Position numbers and translations under genes: made by a program. From Streptococcus mitis (GTDB lineage: Bacteria; Bacillota; Bacilli; Lactobacillales; Streptococcaceae): a DNA stretch of 64,000 bases. Positions 41,848 through 51,896 of this stretch are shown here, in pieces. Every line of letters begins with the position of its first letter. Positions within the stretch are counted from its first letter, which is position 1. Location: contig CP014326.1 of assembly GCA_001560895.1 (NCBI GenBank), positions 694,001-758,000 of the forward strand, read 5' to 3'. The notes under the pieces were generated by a model. It was not told the origin of the DNA. It saw only the letters and a list, made by a program, of their open reading frames with translations, and ran no database searches.

Positions 41848-42141
41848 ATGTTAAAAATGACTCTTAACAACTTGCAACTTTTTGCCCACAAAAAAGGTGG
41901 AGGTTCTACATCAAACGGACGTGATTCACAAGCAAAACGTCTTGGAGCTAAAGCAGCTGACGGACAAACTGTAACAGGTGGATCAATCCTTTACCGTCAA
42001 CGTGGTACACACATCTACCCAGGTGTAAACGTTGGACGTGGTGGAGACGATACTTTGTTCGCTAAAGTTGAAGGCGTAGTACGCTTTGAACGTAAAGGAC
42101 GCGATAAAAAACAAGTTTCTGTTTACCCAATCGCTAAATAA
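41848..42141 (+). CDS. rpmA: 50S ribosomal protein L27 with cleavable N-terminal extension
   Basis: Protein of 97 residues. The first 12 residues ([12 protein letters not shown]) form the extension removed by Prp between F12 and A13, leaving [15 protein letters not shown] as mature start. The body [20 protein letters not shown] is typical of L27. CGGAGGA precedes the ATG. A terminator-like hairpin overlaps the stop codon. Confidence 0.98.
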   Translation: MLKMTLNNLQLFAHKKGGGSTSNGRDSQAKRLGAKAADGQTVTGGSILYRQRGTHIYPGVNVGRGGDDTLFAKVEGVVRFERKGRDKKQVSVYPIAK

Positions 42142-42206
42142 AAAGGTCCAGTGAACCTTTTTATCCCGAGCCTTGAAATGTAAAGGTGAGGAAGCTAGAG
42201 ATAGCA
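42140..42206 (+). other. Hairpin plus conserved segment shared with the trmFO leader
   Basis: AAAAAGGT (42140-42147) pairs with ACCTTTTT (42155-42162). It is followed by GAGCC, GAAAT and AAAGGTGAGGAAG at spacings almost the same as those at 52867-52893 upstream of trmFO, then by GCTA-GAGA-TAGC. It may be a small structured RNA or a dispersed repeat; not identified. Confidence 0.5.
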
Positions 42207-42209
42207 TAA

Positions 42210-42250
42210 AAATAGGCTTTCCGAGTTTTCGGAGAGCCTATTTTTTTGTT
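42210..42250 (+). terminator. Intrinsic terminator of rplU-prp-rpmA
   Basis: AAATAGGCTTTCCGA pairs with TCGGAGAGCCTATTT (two mismatched or wobble positions), followed by seven T. The rest of the 344-base gap up to 42485 is AT-rich and holds an inverted repeat (42361-42390) and the next promoter. Confidence 0.85.
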
Positions 42251-42360
42251 TTGATACCCATATTATGAGAATTGTATTTGCATCATATTATAAACGGTAA
42301 ATCAACAAGATTTGCTGTTTTTATTTGTTTGAAATAAAATGAGGACTGAAAAAAGATATC

Positions 42361-42390
42361 ATTCTAATTCTTGCATTGGAATGTTAGAAT
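42361..42390. repeat. Inverted repeat, possible LysR-type operator
   Basis: ATTCTAA (42361-42367) and TTAGAAT (42384-42390) are a perfect 7-base inverted repeat with 16 bases between, 40 bases upstream of the cpsY -35 box. A role in regulation is only a guess from position. Confidence 0.35.
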
Positions 42391-42429
42391 CTTCATTGAG
42401 ACTTGACAATTTCCATACTTTTTTCCTTT

Positions 42430-42457
42430 TTGGAAAACTTCTAAAATATGGTATAAT
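42430..42457 (+). promoter_or_regulatory. Promoter of the LysR-type regulator gene
   Basis: TTGGAA (42430-42435), 16 bases, TGG-TATAAT (42452-42457). Confidence 0.75.
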
Positions 42458-42485
42458 GAAAAGATAAAGAAGTTGGGGGTAGAAG

Positions 42486-43394
42486 ATGAACATTCAACAA
42501 TTACGCTATGTTGTTGCTATTGCCAATAGTGGTACTTTCCGTGAAGCTGCTGAAAAGATGTATGTAAGTCAGCCGAGTCTGTCTATTTCTGTTCGTGATT
42601 TGGAAAAAGAATTGGGCTTTAAGATTTTCCGTCGGACCAGCTCAGGGACTTTCTTGACTCGTCGCGGTATGGAATTTTATGAAAAAGCGCAAGAATTGGT
42701 CAAGGGATTTGATATTTTTCAAAATCAGTATGCTAATCCTGAGGAAGAAAAAGATGAATTTTCCATTGCTAGCCAGCACTATGACTTCTTGCCACCAACT
42801 ATTACGGCTTTTTCAGAGAGCTATCCTGACTACAAGAACTTCCGCATTTTTGAATCAACTACTGTTCAAATCTTAGATGAAGTAGCGCAAGGGCATAGTG
42901 AGATTGGGATTATCTACCTCAACAATCAAAATAAAAAGGGGATTATGCAACGTGTTGAAAAGTTAGGCCTAGAGGTTATTGAACTAATTCCCTTCCATAC
43001 CCATATTTATCTCCGTGAGGGGCATCCTTTAGCCCAGAAAGAGGAATTGGTCATGGAGGATTTAGCGGATCTACCAACGGTTCGTTTCACTCAAGAGAAA
43101 GACGAGTACCTTTATTATTCAGAGAACTTTGTTGATACTAGCGCTAGCTCGCAGATGTTCAATGTGACAGACCGTGCTACCTTGAATGGTATTTTGGAGC
43201 GGACGGACGCCTATGCTACAGGTTCTGGATTTTTAGATAGTGACAGTGTTAATGGCATCACAGTTATTCGTCTCAAGGATAATTTGGATAATCGCATGGT
43301 CTATGTTAAACGTGAGGAAGTGGAGCTCAGTCAAGCTGGGACTCTCTTTGTAGAAGTCATGCAAGAATATTTTAATCAAAAGAGGAAATCATGA
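42486..43394 (+). CDS. LysR-type regulator, CpsY/MtaR-like
   Basis: Transcription factor of 302 residues. The N-terminal winged helix-turn-helix ([32 protein letters not shown]) is followed by a periplasmic-binding-like effector domain from about residue 90. The sequence and its position before lspA recall the streptococcal CpsY/MtaR/MetR group, which controls methionine metabolism and wall traits; this is from memory. GGGGGT precedes the ATG. It overlaps lspA by 4 bases. Confidence 0.88.
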   Translation: MNIQQLRYVVAIANSGTFREAAEKMYVSQPSLSISVRDLEKELGFKIFRRTSSGTFLTRRGMEFYEKAQELVKGFDIFQNQYANPEEEKDEFSIASQHYDFLPPTITAFSESYPDYKNFRIFESTTVQILDEVAQGHSEIGIIYLNNQNKKGIMQRVEKLGLEVIELIPFHTHIYLREGHPLAQKEELVMEDLADLPTVRFTQEKDEYLYYSENFVDTSASSQMFNVTDRATLNGILERTDAYATGSGFLDSDSVNGITVIRLKDNLDNRMVYVKREEVELSQAGTLFVEVMQEYFNQKRKS

Positions 43395-43852
43395 AAAAAA
43401 GAGGAATAGTGGCAGTCATTGTACTGCTTTTGATTGGGCTTGATCAGTTAGTTAAATCCTATATCGTCTGGCAGATTCCACTGGGTGAAGTACGTTCTTG
43501 GATTCCCAATCTCGTTAGCTTGACCTACCTGCAAAATCGAGGGGCAGCCTTTTCTATCTTACAAGACCAGCAGTGGTTATTTGCTGTCATTACACTGGTC
43601 GTTATGGTAGGTGCCATTTGGTATCTACATAAACACATGGAGGACTCACTCTGGATGGTCTTGGGCTTGACCTTGATAATTGCAGGTGGTCTTGGAAACT
43701 TTATTGACAGGATCAGTCAGGGTTTTGTTGTGGATATGTTTCACCTTGACTTTATCAATTTTGCAATTTTCAATGTGGCAGATAGCTATCTGACTGTTGG
43801 AGTGATTATTTTATTGATTGCAATGCTAAAAGAGGAAATAAATGGAAATTAA
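43391..43852 (+). CDS. lspA: Lipoprotein signal peptidase LspA
   Basis: Membrane aspartyl protease of 153 residues that cleaves prolipoproteins after lipidation. Four hydrophobic segments are visible, with the catalytic aspartates in GNFIDRI and FNVADSYL, and the NRGAAFS block. It starts in an ATGA overlap with the regulator gene and overlaps rluD by 11 bases. Confidence 0.96.
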   Translation: MKKRGIVAVIVLLLIGLDQLVKSYIVWQIPLGEVRSWIPNLVSLTYLQNRGAAFSILQDQQWLFAVITLVVMVGAIWYLHKHMEDSLWMVLGLTLIIAGGLGNFIDRISQGFVVDMFHLDFINFAIFNVADSYLTVGVIILLIAMLKEEINGN

Positions 43853-44729
43853 AATTGAAACTGGTGGCCTGCGTTTGGATAAGGCTTTGTCGGATTTGAC
43901 AGAATTATCACGTAGTCTCGCGAATGAACAAATTAAATCAGGCCAGGTCTTGGTCAATGGCCAAGTCAAGAAAGCTAAATACACAGTTCAAGAGGGTGAT
44001 GTCGTCACTTACCATGTGCCAGAACCAGAGGTATTAGAGTATGTGGCTGAGGATATTCCGCTAGAAATAGTCTACCAAGATGAGGATGTGGCTGTTGTCA
44101 ACAAACCTCAGGGGATGGTGGTGCATCCGAGTGCTGGTCATACTAATGGAACTCTAGTAAATGCTCTTATGTATCATATCAAGGATTTGTCGGGTATCAA
44201 TGGGGTTCTACGTCCAGGAATTGTTCACCGTATTGATAAGGATACGTCAGGTCTTCTTATGATTGCTAAAAATGACGATGCGCATCTAGCACTTGCTCAA
44301 GAACTTAAGGATAAAAAGTCTCTCCGAAAATATTGGGCGATTGTTCATGGAAATCTGCCTAATGATCGTGGTGTAATTGAAGCACCGATTGGCCGGAGTG
44401 AAAAAGACCGTAAAAAACAGGCTGTGACTGCTAAAGGGAAGCCTGCAGTGACTCGTTTCCACGTCTTGGAACGCTTTGGTGATTACAGCTTAGTGGAGTT
44501 GCAGCTGGAAACAGGACGTACTCACCAAATCCGTGTTCACATGTCTTATATTGGCCATCCAGTTGCTGGTGATGAAGTCTATGGTCCACGTAAGACTCTG
44601 AAAGGACATGGACAATTTCTTCATGCCAAGACTCTAGGATTTACCCATCCGAGAACAGGTGAGAGCTTGGAATTTACAGCAGATATCCCAGAGATTTTTA
44701 AGGAAACCTTGGAGAGATTGAGAAAGTAA
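43842..44729 (+). CDS. rluD: RluD-family 23S rRNA pseudouridine synthase
   Basis: Protein of 295 residues with an N-terminal S4 RNA-binding domain ([21 protein letters not shown]) and a catalytic domain. The active aspartate is in [13 protein letters not shown], and the conserved [10 protein letters not shown] follows. Exact rRNA targets cannot be read from the sequence. It begins inside lspA and is followed by cbpE after two bases. Confidence 0.93.
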   Translation: MEIKIETGGLRLDKALSDLTELSRSLANEQIKSGQVLVNGQVKKAKYTVQEGDVVTYHVPEPEVLEYVAEDIPLEIVYQDEDVAVVNKPQGMVVHPSAGHTNGTLVNALMYHIKDLSGINGVLRPGIVHRIDKDTSGLLMIAKNDDAHLALAQELKDKKSLRKYWAIVHGNLPNDRGVIEAPIGRSEKDRKKQAVTAKGKPAVTRFHVLERFGDYSLVELQLETGRTHQIRVHMSYIGHPVAGDEVYGPRKTLKGHGQFLHAKTLGFTHPRTGESLEFTADIPEIFKETLERLRK

Positions 44730-44731
44730 GA

Positions 44732-46615
44732 ATGAAAAAGAAATTAACTAGTTTAGTACTTGCAGGCGCTTTTTTAGGTTTGTCATGGTATGGAAATGTT
44801 CAAGCTCAAGAAAGTTCAGGAAATAAAATTCACTTTATCAATGTTCAAGAAGGTGGCAGTGATGCGATTATTCTTGAAAGCAATGGACATTTTGCCATGA
44901 TTGATACAGGAGAAGATTATGATTTTCCAGATGGTAGTGATTCTAGTTATCCATGGAGAGAAGGAATTGAAACATCTTATAAGCATGTTCTAACAGACCG
45001 TATCTTTCGTCGTTTGAAGGAATTGGGTGTTCAAAAACTTGATTTTATTTTGGTAACCCATACTCACAGTGACCATATTGGAAATGTTGATGAATTACTG
45101 TCTACCTATCCAGTTGACCGAGTCTATCTTAAAAAATATAGTGATAATCGTATTACTAATTCTGAACGTTTATGGGATAATCTGTACGGTTATGATAAGG
45201 TTTTACAGACTGCCGCCGAAAAAGGTGTTTCAGTTATTCAAAACATCACACAGGGAGATGCTCATTTTCAGTTTGGGGACATGGATATTCAGCTCTATAA
45301 TTATGAAAATGAAACAGATTCATCAGGTGAATTAAAGAAAATTTGGGATGACAATTCCAATTCTCTGATTAGTGTAGTGAAAGTCAATGGCAAGAAAATT
45401 TACCTTGGGGGAGACTTAGATAATGTTCATGGAGCAGAAGACAAGTATGGTCCTCTCATTGGAAAAGTTGATTTGATGAAGTTTAATCATCACCATGATA
45501 CCAACAAATCAAATACCAAGGATTTCATCAGAAATTTGAGTCCGAGTTTGATTGTTCAAACTTCGGATAGTCTACCTTGGAAAAATGGTGTTGATAATGA
45601 GTATGTCAATTGGCTTAAAGAACGTGGAATTGAGAGAATCAACGCAGCTAGCAAAAACTATGATGCAACAGTTTTTGATATTCGACAAGACGGTTTAGTA
45701 AACATTTCAACATCCTACAAGCCGATTCCAAGTTTTCAAGCTGGTTGGCATAAGAGTGCATATGGGAATTGGTGGTATCAAGCACCTGATTCTACAGGAG
45801 AGTACGCTGTTGGTTGGAATGAAATCGAAGGTGAATGGTACTATTTTAATCAGAGGGGAATCCTGTTATATAATCAATGGAAAAAATGGAACAATCATTG
45901 GTTCTATTTGACAGACTCTGGTGCTTCTGCTAAAAATTGGAAGAAAATCGATGGAATCTGGTATTATTTCAACAAAGAAAATCAGATGGAGATTGGTTGG
46001 CTTAGTACTGGAGGACAGACCTATTATCTATCAAACGATGGCTCTATGAAGACAGATTGGCTTCAATATAAGGGTCAATGGTATTATTTTGCTCAATCAG
46101 GGGAAATGAAAACGGGTTGGGTAAAAGATAAAGAAACCTGGTACTATATGGATTCTACTGGTATCATGAAGACAGGCGAGATAGAAGTTGCTGGTCATCA
46201 TTACTATCTAGAAGATTCAGGAGCTATGAAGCAAGGCTGGCTTAAAAAGGCAAACGATTGGTATTTCTACAAGGAAGATGGTTCACGAGCCGTGGGTTGG
46301 ATCAAGGACAAGGATAAATGGTACTTCTTGAAAGAAAATGGTCAATTACTTGTGAACGGCAAGACGCCAGAAGGTTATACTGTTGATTCAAGTGGTGCCT
46401 GGTTAGTGGATGTTCCGGTTGAGAAATCTGCTACAACTAGAGATACAAGTAACTCAGAAATAAAAGAATCCAGTGAAGTAGTGAAAAAAGATCTTGAAAA
46501 TAGAGAAACGAGTCAACATGAAGATGTTACAAGTTCTTCAACTAGTCAAGATTTGACTTCAGTAATTTCGCAAAGCTCTGAAACGAGTGCAAACAAATCG
46601 GAATCAGAACAGTAG
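44732..46615 (+). CDS. cbpE: Choline-binding protein E, phosphorylcholine esterase
   Basis: Surface enzyme of 627 residues that removes phosphorylcholine from teichoic acids. A signal peptide (about 1-25, ending NVQA) precedes a metallo-beta-lactamase-fold domain with the metal motif THTHSDHIGN. From about residue 333 to 545 come roughly ten choline-binding repeats (GW...WYYF type), and the last 80 residues are Ser/Thr/Glu-rich without LPXTG. The repeats attach the protein to choline on the wall. It is the last gene of the cpsY-lspA-rluD unit and ends in a terminator. The gene supports a mitis-group host. Confidence 0.95.
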   Translation: MKKKLTSLVLAGAFLGLSWYGNVQAQESSGNKIHFINVQEGGSDAIILESNGHFAMIDTGEDYDFPDGSDSSYPWREGIETSYKHVLTDRIFRRLKELGVQKLDFILVTHTHSDHIGNVDELLSTYPVDRVYLKKYSDNRITNSERLWDNLYGYDKVLQTAAEKGVSVIQNITQGDAHFQFGDMDIQLYNYENETDSSGELKKIWDDNSNSLISVVKVNGKKIYLGGDLDNVHGAEDKYGPLIGKVDLMKFNHHHDTNKSNTKDFIRNLSPSLIVQTSDSLPWKNGVDNEYVNWLKERGIERINAASKNYDATVFDIRQDGLVNISTSYKPIPSFQAGWHKSAYGNWWYQAPDSTGEYAVGWNEIEGEWYYFNQRGILLYNQWKKWNNHWFYLTDSGASAKNWKKIDGIWYYFNKENQMEIGWLSTGGQTYYLSNDGSMKTDWLQYKGQWYYFAQSGEMKTGWVKDKETWYYMDSTGIMKTGEIEVAGHHYYLEDSGAMKQGWLKKANDWYFYKEDGSRAVGWIKDKDKWYFLKENGQLLVNGKTPEGYTVDSSGAWLVDVPVEKSATTRDTSNSEIKESSEVVKKDLENRETSQHEDVTSSSTSQDLTSVISQSSETSANKSESEQ

Positions 46616-46618
46616 TAA

Positions 46619-46646
46619 AAAAGAAGGTTTTAGGGCCTTCTTTTTC
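46619..46646 (+). terminator. Intrinsic terminator of cbpE
   Basis: AAGAAGG (46621-46627) pairs with CCTTCTT (46636-46642), followed by T. Confidence 0.75.
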
Positions 46647-46680
46647 CTATCAACTCTTTTCTATTTCCTGTTATTCATGT

Positions 46681-46686
46681 TATAAT
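46681..46686 (+). promoter_or_regulatory. Extended -10 promoter of proBAC
   Basis: TGT-TATAAT lies 29 bases before the proB start. Confidence 0.6.
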
Positions 46687-46715
46687 GGATAAATATGAAG
46701 AATCGGAGTGAGACT

Positions 46716-47825
46716 ATGAAATACAAACGGATTGTCTTTAAGGTGGGGACTTCTTCTCTGACGAATGAGGATGGAAGTTTATCACGTAGTAAGGTAAAGG
46801 CTATTACCCAGCAGTTGGCTATGTTGCACGAGGCTGGTCATGAATTGATTTTGGTGTCATCAGGTGCCATTGCGGCTGGTTTTGGAGCCTTAGGATTTAA
46901 AAAGCGTCCGACTAAGATTGCTGATAAGCAGGCTTCAGCAGCGGTAGGGCAAGGGCTTTTGTTGGAAGAATACACGACCAATCTTCTCTTGCGCCAAATC
47001 GTTTCTGCACAAATTTTGCTGACCCAGGATGACTTTGTGGATAAGCGCCGTTATAAAAATGCCCATCAGGCTTTGTCAGTTCTACTTAGCCGTGGGGCGA
47101 TTCCTATCATCAACGAGAATGATAGTGTCGTCATTGATGAGCTCAAGGTGGGTGACAATGACACTCTTAGTGCCCAGGTAGCGGCCATGGTCCAAGCAGA
47201 CCTTTTGGTTCTCTTGACAGATGTGGACGGTCTCTATACTGGAAATCCTAATTCAGATCCAACAGCCAAACGCTTGGAGAAAATCGAGACCATCAATCGT
47301 GAGATTATTGATATGGCTGGTGGAGCTGGTTCTTCAAACGGAACTGGAGGAATGCTGACAAAAATCAAAGCAGCGACTATTGCGACAGAATCAGGAGTTC
47401 CTGTTTATATCTGTTCATCATTGAAGGCAGATGCTATGATTGAGGCGGCTGAGGAGACCAAGGATGGTTCTTACTTTGTTGCGCAAGAGAAGGGACTTCG
47501 TACCCAGAAACAATGGCTTGCATTCTATGCTCAGAGCCAAGGTTCTATTTGGGTTGATAAAGGGGCTGCAGAAGCTCTCTCTCAACATGGGAAGAGTCTT
47601 CTTTTATCTGGTGTTGTTGATGCAGAAGGTGCCTTTTCTTACGGTGATATCGTGACAGTATTTGGCAAGGAAAGTGGAAATTCACTTGGAAAAGGGCGCG
47701 TGCAATTTGGAGCCTCTGCTTTGGAGGATATGTTGCGTTCTCAAAAAGCCAAGGGTGTTCTGATTCACCGTGATGACTGGATTTCCATTACTCCTGAAAT
47801 CCAACTACTTTTTACAGAATTTTAG
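46716..47825 (+). CDS. proB: Glutamate 5-kinase ProB
   Basis: First enzyme of proline synthesis, 369 residues: an amino-acid kinase domain ([30 protein letters not shown]) followed by a C-terminal PUA domain (about 275-360). I start it at 46716 ([11 protein letters not shown]) with GGAGTGAG upstream rather than at an ATG seven codons earlier. proA and proC follow closely, so the whole glutamate-to-proline pathway is one operon. Confidence 0.97.
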   Translation: MKYKRIVFKVGTSSLTNEDGSLSRSKVKAITQQLAMLHEAGHELILVSSGAIAAGFGALGFKKRPTKIADKQASAAVGQGLLLEEYTTNLLLRQIVSAQILLTQDDFVDKRRYKNAHQALSVLLSRGAIPIINENDSVVIDELKVGDNDTLSAQVAAMVQADLLVLLTDVDGLYTGNPNSDPTAKRLEKIETINREIIDMAGGAGSSNGTGGMLTKIKAATIATESGVPVYICSSLKADAMIEAAEETKDGSYFVAQEKGLRTQKQWLAFYAQSQGSIWVDKGAAEALSQHGKSLLLSGVVDAEGAFSYGDIVTVFGKESGNSLGKGRVQFGASALEDMLRSQKAKGVLIHRDDWISITPEIQLLFTEF

Positions 47826-47834
47826 AGGTAAACT

Positions 47835-49097
47835 ATGGTAAGTACACAAGAACAATTTGAACAGGTACAGGCTGTTAAAAAATCAATCAACACAGCTAGT
47901 GAAGAAGTGAAAAACCAGGCCTTGCTAGCCATGGCTGATCACTTAGTAGCTGCTACTGAGGAGATTTTAGCGGCTAATGCTCTCGATATGGCAGCGGCCA
48001 AGGGAAAAATCTCAGATGTGATGCTGGATCGTCTTTATTTGGATGCAGGACGCATAGAAGCAATGGCAACTGGGATTCGTGAAGTGGTTGCTTTACCAGA
48101 TCCAATAGGTGAAGTTTTAGAAACGAGTCAGCTTGAAAATGGCCTGGTTATTACCAAGAAACGGGTGGCTATGGGGGTCATCGGTATTATCTATGAAAGT
48201 CGTCCAAATGTGACGTCTGACGCGGCTGCTTTGGCTCTTAAGAGTGGAAATGCGGTTGTTCTTCGTAGTGGGAAGGATGCCTATCAAACTGCCCATGCTA
48301 TTGTTAAAGCCTTAAAAAAAGGCTTGGAGACAACGACCATTCACCCAGATGTGATTCAACTGGTGGAAGATACTAGCCGTGAAAGTAGCTATGCTATGAT
48401 GAAGGCCAAGGGCTATTTAGATCTTCTCATTCCTCGTGGAGGGGCTGGTTTGATCAATGCCGTGGTTGAAAATGCTATCGTACCTGTTATTGAGACAGGA
48501 ACTGGGATTGTCCATGTTTATGTGGACAAGGATGCAGACGAAGACAAGGCGTTGTCTATCATCAACAATGCCAAAACCAGTCGTCCTTCTGTATGTAATG
48601 CCATGGAGGTCCTTCTCGTTCATGAAGACAAGGCAGCAAGCTTCCTTCCTCGCTTGGAGCAAGTTCTAGTTACAGAGCGTAAGGAAGCTGGACTGGAGCC
48701 AATTCAATTCCGCTTGGATAGCAAAGCAAGCCAATTCGTTTCAGGTCGAGCAGCTGAGGCCCAAGACTTTGACACCGAGTTTTTAGACTATGTCCTAGCT
48801 GTTAAGGTTGTGAGCAGTTTAGAAGAAGCGGTTGCCCATATTGAAACCCACAGTACTCATCATTCGGATGCCATTGTGACAGAAAATGCTGAATCTGCAG
48901 CTTACTTTACAGATCAAGTGGACTCTGCAGCAGTCTATGTCAATGCCTCAACGCGTTTCACCGATGGTGGCCAATTTGGTCTGGGTTGTGAAATGGGGAT
49001 TTCAACTCAGAAATTGCACGCGCGTGGTCCCATGGGCTTGAAGGAGTTGACTAGTTACAAGTATGTGGTTGCTGGTGACGGACAGATAAGGGAGTAA
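47835..49097 (+). CDS. proA: Glutamate-5-semialdehyde dehydrogenase ProA
   Basis: Second proline enzyme, 420 residues, which reduces glutamyl phosphate with NADPH. The catalytic cysteine is in [12 protein letters not shown], and the family blocks [17 protein letters not shown] and [17 protein letters not shown] are present. It starts 9 bases after proB and is followed 3 bases later by proC. Confidence 0.97.
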   Translation: MVSTQEQFEQVQAVKKSINTASEEVKNQALLAMADHLVAATEEILAANALDMAAAKGKISDVMLDRLYLDAGRIEAMATGIREVVALPDPIGEVLETSQLENGLVITKKRVAMGVIGIIYESRPNVTSDAAALALKSGNAVVLRSGKDAYQTAHAIVKALKKGLETTTIHPDVIQLVEDTSRESSYAMMKAKGYLDLLIPRGGAGLINAVVENAIVPVIETGTGIVHVYVDKDADEDKALSIINNAKTSRPSVCNAMEVLLVHEDKAASFLPRLEQVLVTERKEAGLEPIQFRLDSKASQFVSGRAAEAQDFDTEFLDYVLAVKVVSSLEEAVAHIETHSTHHSDAIVTENAESAAYFTDQVDSAAVYVNASTRFTDGGQFGLGCEMGISTQKLHARGPMGLKELTSYKYVVAGDGQIRE

Positions 49098-49100
49098 GAG

Positions 49101-49898
49101 ATGAAGATTGGATTTATTGGTTTGGGGAATATGGGTGCTAGTCTGGCTAAGGCTGTTTTGCAGGCCAAGACGGGCGATAACCTTCTCCTTGCCAATCGCA
49201 GTCAAGCCAAGGTGGATGCTTTCATTACCGACTTTGGCGGTCAAGCTTCTAGCAATGAAGAAATCTTTGCAGAAGCAGATGTGATTTTTCTAGGAGTTAA
49301 GCCTGCTCAGTTCTCAGACTTGCTTTCTCAATATCAGACTATCCTTGAAAAACGAGAGAGTCTTCTTTTGATTTCGATGGCAGCTGGATTGACTTTAGAA
49401 AAACTAGCAAGTCTTATCCCAAGTCAACACCGAATTATTCGTATGATGCCAAATACCCCTGCTTCTATCGGCCAAGGAGTGATTAGTTATGCCTTGTCTT
49501 CTAATTGCAGGGCTGAGGACAGTGAGCTCTTTTGTCAGCTGTTAGCCAAGGCAGGTCTCTTGGTTGAACTAGGAGAAGGTTTAATCGACGCAGCGACAGG
49601 TCTTGCAGGTTGTGGACCAGCCTTTGTCTATCTTTTTATCGAGGCCTTGGCAGATGCAGGTGTTCAGACTGGATTGCCAAGAGAAACGGCATTGAAAATG
49701 GCGGCTCAAACTGTGGTAGGAGCTGGGCAATTGGTCTTAGAAAGCCAGCAACATCCTGGAGTTTTGAAAGACCAAGTATGCAGCCCAGGCGGTTCGACTA
49801 TCGCTGGTGTAGCAAGCTTAGAAGCACATGCCTTTAGAGGAACCGTTATGGAGGCAGTCAAAAAAGCCTACAAACGAACTAAAAAACTGGGTAAATAA
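49101..49898 (+). CDS. proC: Pyrroline-5-carboxylate reductase ProC
   Basis: Last enzyme of proline synthesis, 265 residues. The N-terminal Rossmann motif is IGFIGLGNMGASLAKA, and the C-terminal dimer domain carries GCGPAFVYLFIEALADAG and SPGGSTIAGV. AAGGGAG precedes the ATG, which is 3 bases after proA. A terminator follows the stop. Confidence 0.97.
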   Translation: MKIGFIGLGNMGASLAKAVLQAKTGDNLLLANRSQAKVDAFITDFGGQASSNEEIFAEADVIFLGVKPAQFSDLLSQYQTILEKRESLLLISMAAGLTLEKLASLIPSQHRIIRMMPNTPASIGQGVISYALSSNCRAEDSELFCQLLAKAGLLVELGEGLIDAATGLAGCGPAFVYLFIEALADAGVQTGLPRETALKMAAQTVVGAGQLVLESQQHPGVLKDQVCSPGGSTIAGVASLEAHAFRGTVMEAVKKAYKRTKKLGK

Positions 49899-49923
49899 GA
49901 GGTGGCTTTGACTGCCTCTTTTA
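49897..49923 (+). terminator. Intrinsic terminator of proBAC
   Basis: AAGAGG (49897-49902) pairs with CCTCTT (49915-49920), followed by T residues. Confidence 0.6.
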
Positions 49924-50011
49924 TGGTGGTTGAAATGAGAAGACAAAAAGATTGTCACAAACCCCTATTTTTTTGATAGAATAGAAGTAGTAAAAAAGAA
50001 ATGAGTTAGAC

Positions 50012-50650
50012 ATGTCAAAAGGATTTTTAGTCTCTCTTGAGGGGCCAGAGGGAGCAGGCAAGACCAGTGTTTTAGAGGCTCTACTCCCAATTTTAGAGGA
50101 AAAAGGAGTAGAGGTGCTGATGACCCGTGAGCCAGGCGGAGTCTTGATTGGGGAGAAGATTCGTCAAGTGATTTTAGACCCAAGTCATACTCAGATGGAT
50201 GCTAAGACAGAACTCCTTCTCTATATTGCTAGTCGTAGACAGCACTTGGTGGAAAAAGTTCTTCCAGCCCTTGACGCTAGTAAGTTGGTCATTATGGACC
50301 GCTTCATCGATAGTTCTGTTGCCTATCAGGGATTTGGTCGAGGCTTAGATATCGAGGCCATTGATTGGCTTAATCAATTTGCTACAGATGGACTAAAACC
50401 CGATTTAACCCTTTATTTTGATATTGAGGTGGAAGAAGGACTGGCGCGTATTGCAGCAAATAGCAATCGAGAGGTCAATCGTTTAGACCTAGAAGGCTTA
50501 GACTTGCATAAAAAGGTCCGTCAAGGATATCTTTCTCTTTTGGAGAAAGAAGGAGACCGTATTGCCAAGATTGATGCCAGTCTTCCTTTGGACCAAGTGG
50601 TGGAAGATACCAAGTCTGTCTTGTTTGAGAGAATGGGATTAAGTAAATGA
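50012..50650 (+). CDS. tmk: Thymidylate kinase
   Basis: dTMP kinase of 212 residues. The P-loop is [11 protein letters not shown], the DR motif is [13 protein letters not shown], and the lid region follows near residue 145. It overlaps holB by 4 bases, and together with holB, yabA and rsmI it forms the conserved replication-linked unit. Confidence 0.97.
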   Translation: MSKGFLVSLEGPEGAGKTSVLEALLPILEEKGVEVLMTREPGGVLIGEKIRQVILDPSHTQMDAKTELLLYIASRRQHLVEKVLPALDASKLVIMDRFIDSSVAYQGFGRGLDIEAIDWLNQFATDGLKPDLTLYFDIEVEEGLARIAANSNREVNRLDLEGLDLHKKVRQGYLSLLEKEGDRIAKIDASLPLDQVVEDTKSVLFERMGLSK

Positions 50651-51537
50651 AGCAAGAGCGATTAAATGATTTGCAACCAGAGCAGTTTGACCGTTTTGTC
50701 CGTATCTTGGAGCAAAATCAGCTCAATCATGCTTACCTCTTTTCAGGTTTCTTTGGAAGCTTAGAAATGGCGCAGTTTTTGGCTAAGAGCCTCTTTTGTA
50801 CAGATAAGGTAGGCGTTTTACCATGTGAGAAATGCCGAAACTGCAAGTTGATTGAACAGGAAGAGTTTCCCGATGTCACCTTGATTAAGCCAGTCAATCA
50901 GGTCATCAAGACAGAACGCATTCGGGAATTGGTGGGTCAGTTTTCCCAAGCAGGGATTGAAAGTCAACAACAGGTTTTTATTATCGAGCAAGCTGAGAAA
51001 ATGCATCCTAACGCAGCTAACTCTCTGCTCAAGGTCATCGAAGAACCCCAGAGTGAGGTTTATATTTTCTTCTTGACCAGCGATGAGGAAAAGATGTTAC
51101 CGACCATCCGTAGTCGAACCCAGATTTTCCATTTTAAAAAGCAAGAAGAAAAACTCATATTATTCTTAGAACAAATGGGGCTGGTTAAGAAAAAAGCGAC
51201 TCTCTTAGCTCAGTTTAGTCAATCGCGAGCTGAAGCAGAAAAGTTGGCTAATCAGGCAAGTTTTTGGACCTTGATCGATGAAAGTGAACGCCTGCTGACC
51301 TGGTTAGTAGCTAAGAAAAAAGAAAGTTATCTGCAGGTTGCTAAATTAGCCAACTTGGCAGATGACAAGGAAAAACAAGATCAGGTCTTACGGATTCTCG
51401 AATTCCTCTGTGGGCAGGACCTTCTGCAAGCAAGAGTAAGGGTGATTCTACAAGATTTGTTAGAAGCTAGAAAAATGTGGCAAGCTAATGTCAGCTTTCA
51501 AAATGCCATGGAATATCTGATCTTGAAAGAAATATAA
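50647..51537 (+). CDS. holB: DNA polymerase III subunit delta' (HolB)
   Basis: Clamp-loader subunit of 296 residues. It starts in an ATGA overlap with tmk. The zinc module has four cysteines ([17 protein letters not shown]), followed by [21 protein letters not shown] and the IRSRTQ arginine segment. As usual for delta', the ATP-binding P-loop is degenerate. Confidence 0.94.
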   Translation: MKQERLNDLQPEQFDRFVRILEQNQLNHAYLFSGFFGSLEMAQFLAKSLFCTDKVGVLPCEKCRNCKLIEQEEFPDVTLIKPVNQVIKTERIRELVGQFSQAGIESQQQVFIIEQAEKMHPNAANSLLKVIEEPQSEVYIFFLTSDEEKMLPTIRSRTQIFHFKKQEEKLILFLEQMGLVKKKATLLAQFSQSRAEAEKLANQASFWTLIDESERLLTWLVAKKKESYLQVAKLANLADDKEKQDQVLRILEFLCGQDLLQARVRVILQDLLEARKMWQANVSFQNAMEYLILKEI

Positions 51538-51576
51538 ACTCAAAAATGAACGATAAAGAAAGGAAAGGGCTGTTTT

Positions 51577-51894
51577 ATGGACAAAAAAGAATTATTTGAC
51601 GCGCTGGATGATTTTTCCCAACAGTTATTGGTGACCTTGGCCGATGTGGAAGCTATCAAGAAAAATCTCAAGAGCCTGGTAGAGGAAAATACAGCTCTTC
51701 GCTTGGAAAATTCTAAGTTGCGAGAACGCTTGGGTGAGGTGGAGGCAGATGCTCCTGTCAAGGCCAAGCATGTTCGCGAAAGTGTCCGTCGCATTTACCG
51801 TGATGGATTTCACGTATGTAATGATTTTTATGGACAACGTCGAGAACAGGACGAGGAATGTATGTTCTGTGACGAGTTGTTATACAGGGAGTAA
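51577..51894 (+). CDS. yabA: Replication initiation control protein YabA
   Basis: Protein of 105 residues: an N-terminal coiled coil for tetramer formation (about 1-60) and a C-terminal zinc-binding region with HVCN and CMFC. In Bacillus YabA binds DnaA and the DnaN clamp to prevent over-initiation. AAAGGAAAGG precedes the ATG by about 10 bases. rsmI follows 2 bases later. Confidence 0.95.
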
Positions 51895-51896
51895 GC

